Shown here: positions 1-11,100 of the stretch, piece by piece | Layout of the letters: each line of letters begins with the position of its first letter | How positions within the stretch are numbered: position 1 is the stretch's first letter | NCBI RefSeq assembly: GCF_901709675.1 | Contig: NC_051094.1 | Span: 18,076,501 to 18,140,500 of the forward strand | Length of the DNA stretch: 64,000 bases | DNA from: Syngnathus acus | Lineage: Eukaryota > Chordata > Actinopteri > Syngnathiformes > Syngnathidae | Direction of reading: 5' to 3' | The notes under the pieces: generated by a model | Told to the model about the DNA's origin: nothing | What the model saw: only the letters and a program-made list of their open reading frames with translations | Databases searched by the model: none | Position numbers and translations under genes: made by a program

Positions 1-277
1 TCTGTCACTTATAAATAACTCTGCTGACTCCAGAAGTCATTGGATGGATTCAAATTCCTCATCAAATGCAGTTCCAATTATTCCACAGGCCTAGAGCGCC
101 CTCATGCCGTTCCGTGTGAAGATTACGTGAAGTGGTCTACTACTAAGTTAGTAATGTGTTAATGATCAAATAATAATAATGTGTTAATAATTTCGCATAC
201 AAGTTGATCCCGAGTATAAGTCGCACCCCCGGCTAAACTATGAAAAAAACCTGCGACTTATAGTCCAGAAAATACGG
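1..277 (-). mobile_element. Remnant of CCGTAATTTT-family DNA transposon
   Basis: The right end reads as an inverted copy of the family terminus (tatagtccagaaaatacgg, ending 277, followed by TA). It carries the phrase 'aactatgaaaaaaacctgcg' seen in the G-rich ends of the copies at 1904 and 18630. The first 130 bases read on the minus strand as a degraded acidic coding relic (DEEFE...) matching the relic near 63050. The left boundary lies outside the window or is lost. Confidence 0.6.
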
Positions 278-676
278 TAAAATAAAAATTATTTTTCATT
301 ATGAATTTCAAATGTAAAACAAAAGTTGATTTAATTTTACATTTCCTCATTCATGAAGTTTTAAACAGTGAAAGACCCCACTCTTAGCAAAAAAGTAACT
401 GATGACTTACTATATTGTGAGGTGTCCTCCAGGTTATGCTATACAGTGGAGCCTCGGTTTTCGAACGTCCCGGTTCTCGAACAAATCGGTATTCGAACAA
501 AAAATTCAAGATTTTTTTGCTTCGGATGTCGGACGAAATTCGGTTGTTGAACCACGCGAGATGAGCCGAGAGGACCTGCATGCCAACTGACTCCGTTCGT
601 TATTACATTCTCGTTACGCTGAGGATTGCATCAACTCTAATCAAGCCTCCAAAGGAAGCAAGTGGGAGCAGTAAAG

Positions 677-815
677 CCATCCTAAAACACAAAGACTCTC
701 CTAAAGCAATGCGACAGTGAGCGCCCGGAGCTTAATTTGGTCCGACCGCGCAACCGCAGCGCGCCGGGCGCTCACTGTCGCATTGCTTTAGGAGCGTCTT
801 TGTGTTTTAGGATGG
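677..815. repeat. Inverted repeat, 52-bp arms
   Basis: Arms 677-728 and 764-815 are reverse complements with one visible mismatch, separated by 35 bp. They would form a long hairpin in DNA or RNA. It lies inside the Tigger-like element and could be the ends of a smaller inserted foldback element; no target duplication is evident. Confidence 0.85.
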
Positions 816-1170
816 CTGAGGTCCACTTAAATTTTGGAAAGTCCATTAGGACCTTCAAAATATTTTCTAAATTTTTGCGACCGCTCTGTCACAATAATGC
901 GACCAGCGAGGTGCAGTTGCGCGGTCGGCGGCGCACTACGTTGCGCGTTCGGTGGTGCGCTGCAGTTGCGCGATCGGACAAAATTAAGCTCCCTGCGCAC
1001 TGAGGTCCACTTACATTTTGGAAAGTACATCAGGACTTTAAAAATATTTTCAAAATTTCAGCAACGGCTCTGTCGCAATAATGCGACCAGTGCGGTGCAG
1101 TTGCGCGGTCGGCGACGCGCTACGGTTGCGCGTTCGGCGGTGCGCTGCAGTTGCACGATTGGACAAAAAT
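816..1170. repeat. Tandem duplication, ~184-bp unit
   Basis: 'ctgaggtccactta' begins at 816 and again at 1000. The two units share a GC-rich block built from repeated 'gtgcagttgcgcggtcgg' phrases. Similarity is high but not perfect. The open frames across it are not convincing as protein. Confidence 0.8.
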
Positions 1171-1290
1171 GCGCAAATGAAAAAATGCTTAAAAAGGCAT
1201 TTTTTTTAGTTATTTTTGCTTGGAACGGATTAATTATTTTTCCATTATTTGTAATGGGAAAACATGATTCGGTAGAGAAAGAGAGAAAAT

Positions 1291-1901
1291 ATTGGATTCT
1301 TTTTTTTAACAATAATACATTTGTTTGTTTATGATTTAAGCCTTCAGGCAATATAAAATCTCAGTGACTAGTTAACATTTGACATCCCAACCATGAATAC
1401 TGGGACAACTTGAAGAATAGGGGATGGAAGCCCAGTGATTTATGTACTTTACATAACATAGGTGACCAGATCGACCATTGATTGGAATAAAGTAAATAAC
1501 CATATGATTTCACCCTCATCCTCATTCTTGATACATGTCAGTTTTCCTAGAATGTTGGAAAGCCCACTTTGTTTGGATATTTTTTTATATTATTATTTTT
1601 TATATTATTTTATATTATTTAAACAGCTCAATGGACCCTGGATTGCACAAAACATTTTTGAATGCCCCCATCTCTTGCAAAAAAACAAAAACAAAGTAGT
1701 GAGTGACTGGCACGCTGAAACAAGCGACTCGATGAGGAGAACTGTGCTTTTCTATGAAAATGTTCCATAGCATGAAAATACTGAAGACCAAAGACAGGTG
1801 CACATTTTCTATCATACTGAATTTTATTTCATGTGTCGTTAGAACAAGTTTGCCTTTGAAGAGCTCAGCCCTGAAGTAACATAATTCATTAGATTTTTAA
1901 G
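1291..1901. other. Unassigned sequence upstream of the 1.9 kb element
   Basis: AT-rich non-coding sequence with a T/A-rich tract near 1580-1620. I see no gene, RNA or transposon end in it. Confidence 0.4.
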
Positions 1902-1903
1902 TA

Positions 1904-3802
1904 CCGTAATTTTCGGACTATAAGTCGCGGTTTTTTTCATAGTTTGGGTGGGGGGGCGACTTATACTCAGGAGCGACTTATATGTGTTTTTTTTTTTTCA
2001 AAAAATTTCAAAAAAAAAATTTCAAAAAAAAAAAAATGAAACCGCGATAAACGAACCGCAATGTAGCAAGGGATTACTGTAATTTGAATTTCAAGTGACG
2101 ACAGCAGCGCGAAACCATCTGCGTCACTCCAATTCATTAAATCCATCAATCGTCCTTTGTCAACAATGCGTGCGCGCCGCTGACGGCTTTTGCACTTAAA
2201 AATATTCCACAGGCCCATATAACGATATATAAATTATATATCAAATAACTATTATATAAGCAATAATGTTATCAAACCATCTGTGCACTCTAAATCATTA
2301 AATCCATCGATCAAATTCCTCGTCCTTTGTCAACATCGCCGCGCGTGCGCCCTGACGCCAGCCTCGTCGTTATTCCACAGATTTACTATATAACTATATT
2401 GTAGCGTTAACAAAGTTCAAGGAAAGACGTGGGTTTGGTAAACGGCTCTTTATTTAACAAAACAAACTTACAGGCGTGTGGCGGCGTGGACGTCCAGCCA
2501 CGAAAGGGGACGAGAGCTCCATACGATAGGACCGGGCGTGCGTAGAAGCCATGACCGAGCTCCAAGCACCGTCCTCGGACAGCCACCCGGCTGAGCGCCG
2601 GCCCTCGACTTCCATCCACGGAGCTGAAAGGCAGCTCGGTAGAGTAGGACCGGGCGTGCGTAAAAGCATTGTCCGAGCACCATCCACCGTCCCTGGACAG
2701 CCACCCGGCCGAGCGCCGGCGCCCGACTTCAATCCACGAAAGTGAAAGAAAGCTGGACGAGTGACGCGCGACGTCGCGCTGCTGACGTCAGCAGCGCGAC
2801 GCGACGTCGCGGTCGCGCGTCAGCAGCGCGACGGTTGTTTACATAAAGGACAAAGATCGACTCGTCCAGCTTTCTTTCACTTTCGTGGATTGAAGTCGGG
2901 CGCCGGCGCTCGGCCGGGTGGCTGTCCAGGGACGGTGGATGGTGCTCGGACAATGCTTTTACGCACGCCCGGTCCTACTCTACCGAGCTGCCTTTCAGCT
3001 CCGTGGATGGAAGTCGAGGGCCGGCGCTCAGCCGGGTGGCTGTCCGAGGACGGTGCATGGATCTCGGTCATGGCTTCTACGCACGCCCGGTCCTATCGTA
3101 TGGAGCTCTCGTCCCCTTTCGTGGCTGGACGTCCACGCCGCCACACGCCTGTAAGTTTGTTTTGTTAAATAAAGAGCCGTTTACCAAACCCACGCCTTTC
3201 CTTGAACTTTGTTAACGCTACAATATATATTATCTATATATAGTAGATCTGTGGAATAACGACGAGGCTGACGTCAGGGCGCACGCGCGGCGATGTTGAC
3301 AAAGGACGAGGAATTTGATCGATGGATTTAATGATTTAGAGTGCACAGATGGTTTGATAACATTATTGCTTATATAATAGTTATTTGATATATAATTTAT
3401 ATATCGTTATATGGGCCTGTGGAATATTTTTAAGTGCAAGAGCCGTCAGCGGCGCGCACGCATTGTTGACAAAGGACGATTGATGGATTTAATGAATTGG
3501 AGTGACGCAGATGGTTTTATTAACGTGTTATTTATGTAATAGTTTTTTGAATAACTCTGAATTTTACGTCAGGGCCGTTCTCAGCTCTTAGTTTGTGTTT
3601 ATGTCACGTTAGCATAGCTATCGTTTAGCCTGTTGTTGCTCGTTCATGACTGTTCTTGGTGTTGGATTTTGTCGAATAAATTGCCCCCCAAAATGCGACT
3701 TATACTCCGGAGCGACTTATATATGTTTTTTTTCACTTTTTTGGGCATTTTATGGCTGGTGCGACTTATACTCCGGTGCGACTTATAGTCCAAAAATTAC
3801 GG
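1904..3802 (+). mobile_element. CCGTAATTTT-family element with internal inverted duplication, copy 1
   Basis: It is flanked by TA (1902-1903 and 3803-3804). Termini are CCGTAATTTTCGGACTATA on the left and the inverted form on the right. The two subterminal regions differ. The left is G-rich (gtttgggtgggggggcga) and the right resembles a 3' UTR, with 'gaataaattgcc' and repeated 'ataagtcgc'-like motifs. Between them a ~650-bp region is present twice in inverted orientation. No transposase is present. It is almost identical, as reverse complement, to 18630-20527 and shares its variant terminus ('ccaaaaattacgg' here), so the two are sister copies. The class is inferred from the TA target and acidic coding relics (pogo/Tc1-mariner-like), not proven. 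Confidence 0.85.
2113..3517. repeat. Near-perfect palindrome, ~650-bp arms
   Basis: The left arm is about 2113-2766 and the right arm about 2867-3517, with a ~100-bp GC-rich spacer that is itself made of inverted 'cgcgacgtcgcg' type motifs. For example 'aggcccatataacgatat' at 2211 is matched by its complement ending at 3418. The arms contain GC-rich ~118-bp units related to 27418-27770. Open frames of 64-135 codons in both arms are mirror artefacts. Confidence 0.9.
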
Positions 3803-3804
3803 TA

Positions 3805-4148
3805 GTTGGACTAAGACACATTTAGCAAAAGTACAATGAATAACCCATTCGAGTTGATGTGAAATTTGTTTATTGTTGACACAAACAGCAAATGGGGCAC
3901 ATCTGGACCCTCCTTTTAATCAATAGTGTGAAAGTGTAAAAAAGTACAGAGACAACAAACAATACGGGCAAAAACAACTCCACGACAGACCCACACGATG
4001 CACAATAAACACCAAGCAACAAAAAAGGATGGAAAAGCACCATCAGGCATGTCATCATAAGTATGAAATAACTTCCACCCCTCACATTCATAAACTTTAT
4101 TCTGTCAACATATTTTGCTTTAAATTTAGATTATAAATTAATCCTTTG
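3805..4148. other. Unassigned spacer
   Basis: AT-rich sequence between two transposons. I see no coding exon, RNA gene or repeat terminus in it. Confidence 0.4.
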
Positions 4149-4156
4149 ATTTAGAT

Positions 4157-4495
4157 CAGGGGTGGCCAACCAGTCAGAGACTAAGAGCCACATTTTTTTA
4201 CTGTGTACCGCAAAGAGCCACATCCCCCCCCCCCCCGAATGGGTTTGCCCCTCCTCCTTTGCGGGATTTCACCTCATGCGCATGCGCGTTTGACGAAAAT
4301 ACCATATTGAACTCAAGCGAAACGAACACGCAGCGTTTGACGAAAATACCATATTGAACTCAAGCGAAGCGAACACGCACAAAAACAAACAAACAAACAA
4401 ATAAACCCACAAATGTTGATATGAACGTAAAGGAGCCGCATGAAACCCGGCAAAGAGCCGCATGCGGCTCGCGAGCCGCGGGTTGGCCACCCCTG
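4157..4495. mobile_element. hAT non-autonomous element (CAGGGGTGGCCAACC termini)
   Basis: Terminal inverted repeats CAGGGGTGGCCAACC and ggttggccacccctg are flanked by a perfect 8-bp target duplication atttagat (4149-4156, 4496-4503), the hAT hallmark. The interior carries the 'agagccgcatg' repeats typical of this teleost group, a C tract, and two copies of a ~48-bp unit 'tgacgaaaataccatattga'. It has no transposase. Confidence 0.93.
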
Positions 4496-4503
4496 ATTTA
4501 GAT

Positions 4504-5080
4504 GTTTTCTAATTTTTCTCAATACTCAGTTTTTCTCATCAAACAAGTCAAATATAGAGCGGATCAAATGGAATAAAAAGAAAACAGAAAGGTGAAACAA
4601 TATACTGGGATCACCAGAATTACACTGGGATCACCAGAATTACAAAATCAGAAGGATCAAAATAAGTAAACACAGACTTGGAAAACAGCATCAACAACAT
4701 AAAAACAATTATTTCCACATTGGAAAAGTTTGACAAGTTTGCCAGTCTACTTTTTGAAATCTTGGATTAAAAATCAGTTAGATTGCTTCATCTCTTCTGC
4801 TTTCTATTGGGGCCCAATGTCCCAAAAGGAATTAACACAAGTACCCAAAGCATTTGTAACTCAACAAACTTCTGTCCTATTGCTGTAGTATCTGAAAATA
4901 AAAAAGCAGTGCCAATATTTGAGAAGAAATAAACATTATGCCAGGCTAAAGCAAATGTTCCATTTATTCTTAGGGTTAACTGTCCCATTACTTAGAAAAA
5001 TAAAAAGACAAGGTCTCAAGACGAAACAGATCTTGATGGATTATGGCTTGCCATAATTTATGTCTTTGATTGACAAACAG
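4504..5080. other. Intronic sequence upstream of the first visible GTF2H2 exon
   Basis: It ends in the acceptor 'tgacaaacag' at 5071-5080. A short duplication of 'actgggatcaccagaattac' lies near 4605-4640. I searched it by eye for the preceding GTF2H2 exon (the VWA-like domain strand before GNPKKH) and did not find it, so the earlier exons are probably upstream of the window. Confidence 0.5.
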
Positions 5081-5186
5081 GGAACCCAAAGAAACATATT
5101 GCTGTTTTGAAGAAAGAAGTGGACACTGTGTGTGTAGGAGAACCGTCCTTGTACAATTCCCTGAACTTGGCCTTACAAACCCTGAA
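5081..5186 (+). CDS. gtf2h2: gtf2h2 exon (GNPKKH...LQTLK)
   Basis: It encodes [16 protein letters not shown]... to LNLALQTLK, matching the family segment before [10 protein letters not shown]. The acceptor is ...acaaacag and the donor is gtaggt at 5187. It ends two bases into a lysine codon completed by the next exon after an 86-bp intron. Confidence 0.93.
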
Positions 5187-8100
5187 GTAGGTCGCCCGAC
5201 TGTGTGTGTGTTTGACTGAGCTTTTCTAGTGACGTAATTTACAAGTTAGCTCTTTTGTTTTAATATGTGAAGACACATGCCTGGACACACAAGTCGAGAG
5301 ATTTTGATCATCCTCAGCAGCCTCACCACATGTGACCCAGCCAACATCTATGAGATGATTCAGGTGATATCATACTGTATCATTTACTCGTTTCTACACT
5401 GCAAATTTGCCAGTGTTAAAGGTTCACAACATATGTTGTCGAGGATGCAACACTCTTGAATGGTTAAAATCAGGGCTGTGGACTCGGACTCGGGGACTCG
5501 GACTCGGTCATTTTTGCCGGACTCGGACTCGGTGCTGATTTTGACCGAGTCCACCGAGTCCGACAATAAAAAAAATACGTTCCATTTTATTTTCATCATG
5601 CTGCTGAGAATGCGCGTAGGAATACTGTCCACAGCCCTGCTTACGATCAAGTTTGAAAAAGAACTTGACAGCATTGAGCGCCGCCGGCGTTTGTCGGCCG
5701 CCACCTCGCCAACCGGTCAAACGCGCATGCGCGTGAGGGGAAATCCCGCAAAGGAGGAGGGACAACCAGAGCGATTGGTTTTGCTGGCTTTTTAATGAAT
5801 GGCGACTGTGACTACGGGGGCCCATTTGGTCCAGAAAAGCTGACAAGACGCTTGCCAAAATGGCAAGGAAAAAATGCACAGCTAAACGAATATATGACGA
5901 TGAACACAGGACGTTTTTAACAGAGTTAAAGTTGTTTTTTGTTGAACGCTATGGCAAGCCATTCTGCTTGATATGTCGGACGTCATTGGCGCATTTAAAA
6001 GCTTCAAATGGTCAGCGCCACTTCAGCTCACTTCATGCCAATATCGATAAGGACTTTGCAAAAGGGACTGAATTTCGCAAGCACAAGTTTGGAGACTTTG
6101 AAAAGTCAGGCAGAAAAATAGGTACAGTTTTTCAAAAAAATGACGAAGCACTCAGAGACTGTCACACTTGCATTGTTTCAACTGGCTTGGAACATTGCAC
6201 GGGCTAAAAAGCCATACAATGAAGTGGAGTTCGTTTAAATGTGCCTCAGTGACGTTATTGAATTTCATTTTCATCATGCTGCTGAGAATGCGCGTAGGAA
6301 TACTGTCCACAGCCCTGCTTGCTTGTTATGAAGACAAATTTAGTTGTTGCGTGAGCGCCCGCGCCTGCCTGCCTGCCTGCTTAAAATGCAGTCAGGTGTC
6401 ACCTGGATTTGACACTCATTATACTATTTGAAATTATACTATATTTGAAATTGAAACCACATCCTTCGGTAAAGATTGAAGTTGACTGATTAGAATCGAG
6501 ACAATTTCTTTTAGCATGTTCCGCTTTGCTTGCAAGTTGGAATCAAACTTGGCAAAACCTTCAGATGTATTTGATAAAGAAATTGCTGCATTGGTTTCCA
6601 CTTGATTTTTGCGGTTAATATTTTTTAAAACAAATTGGCCAATAGTTGAATTTCTTGTGTCGTCACGTGGTTACTTGGCCTACAACACCAAGCAGGTTCA
6701 TTCACATGTTTTGGGTGATGCAGGTGAAGGCAGTTGGAGTGAGGCGTGCAGCTGACTCCATTCAGTCTATTGGGCGTCATTTATCAGATGCTTGACAAAC
6801 ACAATGCCTTTTCTCCCAAATGTAACATGTAAATATGATATGCAAAGCCAAGTGTGCTTGAAGGAATTTCATAGCAAGTGTTTGTGTTTTGGAAGACAAG
6901 CCCTCACCAACCTGTGTGAGTATTGAGTTGCAGAAAAAAACACTCAGGCTTTCTCATTTGATCAGGTAAATGGACTTGCCTTGTTTTTTGTCCATATTTT
7001 TCTGTTTTGCTGTGATGTAATTTTGAAGATGGCCCGACTGCAAATCCCAATCATTATCTGAACAGCCATCACCTAATTAAAGCTTGTCCATGATTAAATG
7101 TCAAGGCACCATTCTCACACAGAGAGATGCTACACGATCCAGACCAAGGGGGTATTTCAGAAAGCGGGTTATTTGAAAAATCTGAGTAAATTAACCCTAA
7201 AATGAGGGAAACTCCGAGTTATCCGTTCCAGAAAGAGAGGTAACTGAAACTCTGGGTCAGTTACTGCGGTAACTTACTCTGTGAACATAACCTGCTCGCT
7301 GGCAGGTTTACTACAAGAGACACAGAGTTTCTACCTGTCTCCTCCCACACAAAGAAAGTGGTTTATCATGGATTGGCCGCTCATTCAAAATCTGATCGAC
7401 ATCGAAGCCGTAATAATTCGAAACGCTTCACGTCACGAGAGAATCTTCCGACCCATTTCTAGAAGAATATCTTTTCGAATGCTACTACTTTTCTTTGAAC
7501 AGTATAATTCATCTCAATAACCTTCTCCGGCCATGGAATGGCTGATGGTGTAGAGCAGGGGTGTCCAAACTTTTTGCAAGGAGGGCCAGATTTGATAAAG
7601 TGAAGGGGCCCGGGGGCCAATAGTTTTTTCGGACATTTTTTAACTACAAAAATGTCATGCAAATACACACTGTTATAAAACAAATTTCATTGTCACAATT
7701 GTCTTTATTTTTCAAATGACAAAATAACCAAATATGAGTCACTCAGGCAGATGTGAACAACTCTAAAAACACAAATTCTGCCTTTCATTCATATCTGAAG
7801 AGTCAGATAACATTGAACAAACTGTATGAAATACCTTAAATTTACATGAGTTTAAAATTACTTTTGCCTCATGAACATTTTAAACGGGAGTTATAAGTAA
7901 TGCAAAGTTGTCTGTTATTATTAAAACTTAAAACTAGTGAATTTTGCTCTTGTCATTTACATTATCTTTCAGAAAATAATAATTTGTGTCAGGTCTACAG
8001 GTCCATAACATCAACAGTCTTAACATGGCCACTTCGTAGCTTGCTTTAGTAATATTTATTTTTGACTCACAGTCCCGTGTGAAGAATCGCTGTTGTGATG

Positions 8101-11100
8101 CCAGTTCAGCTTGGAGCTGCTTCACTTTATCAGCGCGGTCACTCCCTGTTAGCTGGTCGTTTGTGTTCGCATGTTTAGTCTGATAGTGTCTCTTTAAGTT
8201 GAAATCCTTAAACAAGGCAACCGTCTCTTTACAAACTAACCTTTAGGACAATGTAGTATTGCTCCAAATGTTCGTTTAATTTCCTTTAGAGGTCCGTTTG
8301 CGCGTGTTAGCACGATCGCGAATTAGCATATTTCCGCTAACTCGTTAGCCTGCCCAGTACTTCTTCTTTGCTGCGGGCCAATAAAAACTGGACCGCGGGC
8401 CGCAGTTGGCCCGCAGGCCGTAGTTTGGACACCCCTGGTGTAGAGGAACACACACCTGTCTTGTGTGCAGGCACCATGAGTTCGATTCCCACATATGGTG
8501 GTGTGCGAATTACTATTTTTTTTTTTTTAAACCCTTTTCCGGCCATATAGCTCCAACCTCACACCGTGGACGAGCACTCACACCAGAGCAAACTTATGCA
8601 TAGCACTACGTTTTTTTGCAAACGGCGTTTTCTTTAGAATATCGGGGATGCAGAGCATTTTTTTCTGTTGGCCAAGCTGAACTCAATGTTTGTTTTAAAA
8701 TTGTATTTTATTGAGTGTTGGTGTAGGCTACAGCGTCACATTTTAAATTACTTCAATACGTAGGTATAAAACAAATGCATTTGTGTCAAGTGTTAATCAA
8801 CAAAGTGTAGAATTAACTGAAAGGACTTTGGAAAATATTTTGTTTGTGGTTTTTATTATTTGAAGTAGCCACTGAATTAATATTTTAGTTTAAATTAATA
8901 TTGACTTTGTTTAATGGTCCATTTTAATACATACAAACAAAAGTCTCACCGAGTAATAAACAAGGCGAATCTGCGAATCCGCCATGTTTATTACTTGGAT
9001 TTTCGTTTGGCAACCCCCATTACCTTGTTTGGTTTGTCCTGCCCCAACGAATGTGATGTAATGGATAAATAAACGTCATAGTAAATGGAGAAATCTGAAC
9101 AGAGTAAAAAATAACCCCCCAAAACGATCATAACAGTATCTCTGCAGCACCTGGAGGGATATATTACACCTTTCTACACTCCTGGATACTCCAGATACAC
9201 AAGCAAATGATTTTAAAAGCAAAAAAAGTCGATTTTCCATGATACGTGTCCTTTAAAGCAGCGGCCCCCAACCTTTTTTGCGCCACGGACCGGTTACATG
9301 TCAGAATACATGTCAGTAAATACATAAATACGATGAAATAAAATGATACGGCTGGCTTAAAAACAAATACAAACCACATAAAAATAAAACTCACCATTTA
9401 GTATCTGCTCCGTAGCTTTGCTTTGGTTGCTGCAACTGCAGAAAATCCTGCTTCACAAAGATAGGATGTTAGAAAGGGAAGCAGGGTTTTCAGTGCTTTT
9501 GTGGCGACCTCGGGATATTCTGCCTTGATTTTAATCCAGTTTTCTTTTTCTTGGAAGTTGTAGCCTCTTCTTCTGTCTCCTCATTGGGCCTTTTCCTCTT
9601 TCAGAAGAAGCTTTCCAAACATCTCTTTTTCTTACTCATTTTTGCTAGCTTCACGGGTTCGGCTGGGGTAACGTCACGTGACCGGGACGAGCATTTTGAC
9701 CTGAATTAATCTGTGTCAAGAGGCACAGAGAGTTCCCAATTTTTTTATATTTTTCAAAATATATACAGGACTGTCTCAGAAAATTAGATTATTGTGATAA
9801 AGTTCTTTATTTTTTGTAATGCTATTAAATAAACAAAAATGTCATACACTCTGGATTCATTACAGATCAACTGAAATATTGCAAGCCTTTTATTATTTTA
9901 ATATTGCTGATTATGGCATACAGCTTAAGAAAACTCAAATATCCTATCTCAAAATATTAGAATATCATGAAAAAGTATACTAGTAGGGTATTCAACTACC
10001 GTAATTTTCGGACTATGAGTCGCTCCGGAGTACAAGTCGCATCAGCCATAAAATGCCCAAAAACGTGAAAAAAAACATATATAAGTCGCTCCGGAGTACA
10101 AGTCGCATTTTGGGGGGTAATTTATTCGACAAAATCCAACACCAAGAACAGTCATGAACAAGCAACAACAGGCTAAACGATAGGTATGCTAACGTGACAT
10201 AAACACAAACGAAGAGCTGAGAACGGCCCTGACGTAACATTCAGTTATTTTAAAAAAACTATTACATAAATAACACGTTTATAAAACCATCTGTGTCACT
10301 CTAATTCATTAAATCCATCGATCGTCCTTTGTCAACAATGTGTGCGCGCCACTGACGGCGCTTGCACTTCAAAATATTCCACAGGCCCATATAACGATAT
10401 ATAAATTAGAAATCAAATAACTATTATATAAGCAATAATATTATCAAACCATCTGTGCACTCTAAATCATTAAATCCATCGATCAAATTCCTTGTCCTTT
10501 GTCAACAACGCCGCGCGTGAGCCCTGACGTCAGCCTCGTCGTTATTCCACAGATCTAGTACCGTAATTTTCGGACTATAAGTCGCTCCGGAGTACAAGTC
10601 GCATCAGCCATAAAATGCCCAAAAATGTGAAAAAAACCATATATAAGTCGCTCCGGAGTATAAGTCGCATTTTGGGGGGCAATTTATTCGACAAAATCCA
10701 ACACCAAGAACAGTCATGAACGAGCAACAACAGGCTAAACGATAGGTATGCTAACGTGACATAAACACAAACTAAGAGCTGAGAACGGCCCTGACGTAAA
10801 ATTCAGAGTTATTAAAAAAACTATTACATAAATAACACGTTAATAAAACCATCTGTGTCACTCCAATTCATTAAATCCATCAATCGTCCTTTGTCAACAA
10901 TGCGTGCGCGCCGCTGACGGCGCTTGCACTTCAAAATATTCCACAGGCCCATATAACGATATATAAATTATATATCAAATAACTATTATATAAGCAATAA
11001 TGTTATCAAACCATCTGTGTCACTCCAAATCATTAAATCCATCGATCGTCCTTTGTCAACAATGGGTGCGCGCAGCTGACGGCGCTTGCACTTCAAAATA

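Larger units (their letters stand above)
444..1290. mobile_element. Tigger/pogo-like non-autonomous element (decayed)
   Basis: It starts after TA with CAGTGGAGCCTCGGTTTTCG and is followed by alternating 'ttcgaac' motifs, typical of a teleost pogo/Tigger-type terminus. The distal end near 1215-1290 holds the matching 'ttttccattatttgtaatggg' type sequence but no clean inverted repeat, so the right limit is approximate. No transposase is readable. The interior holds a hairpin (677-815) and a tandem duplication (816-1170). Confidence 0.5.
7524..8520 (+). mobile_element. tRNA-derived SINE-like sequence split by a hAT element
   Basis: The 'gccatggaatggctgatggtgtagag' part (7530-7555) continues after the hAT insertion with 'gaacacacacctgtcttgtg' and a B-box-like 'gagttcgattcccac' (8477-8491). 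The T-rich run at 8517 may be the tail. The SINE family was not identified, and it may be part of the Harbinger element instead. Confidence 0.4.

Noticed and set aside
2454-3215. Open frames of 64-135 codons in the palindrome arms (also 19217-20025)
   Set aside because: The same translations appear on both strands because the arms are inverted copies. Frames overlap, are GC-driven and have no known motif.
4788-4988. Missing upstream gtf2h2 exon
   Set aside because: No frame resembles the N-terminal half of p44. Earlier exons are assumed to be outside the window.
8477-8491. tRNA gene
   Set aside because: Only a B-box-like motif is present. No cloverleaf could be drawn, and it fits a SINE better.
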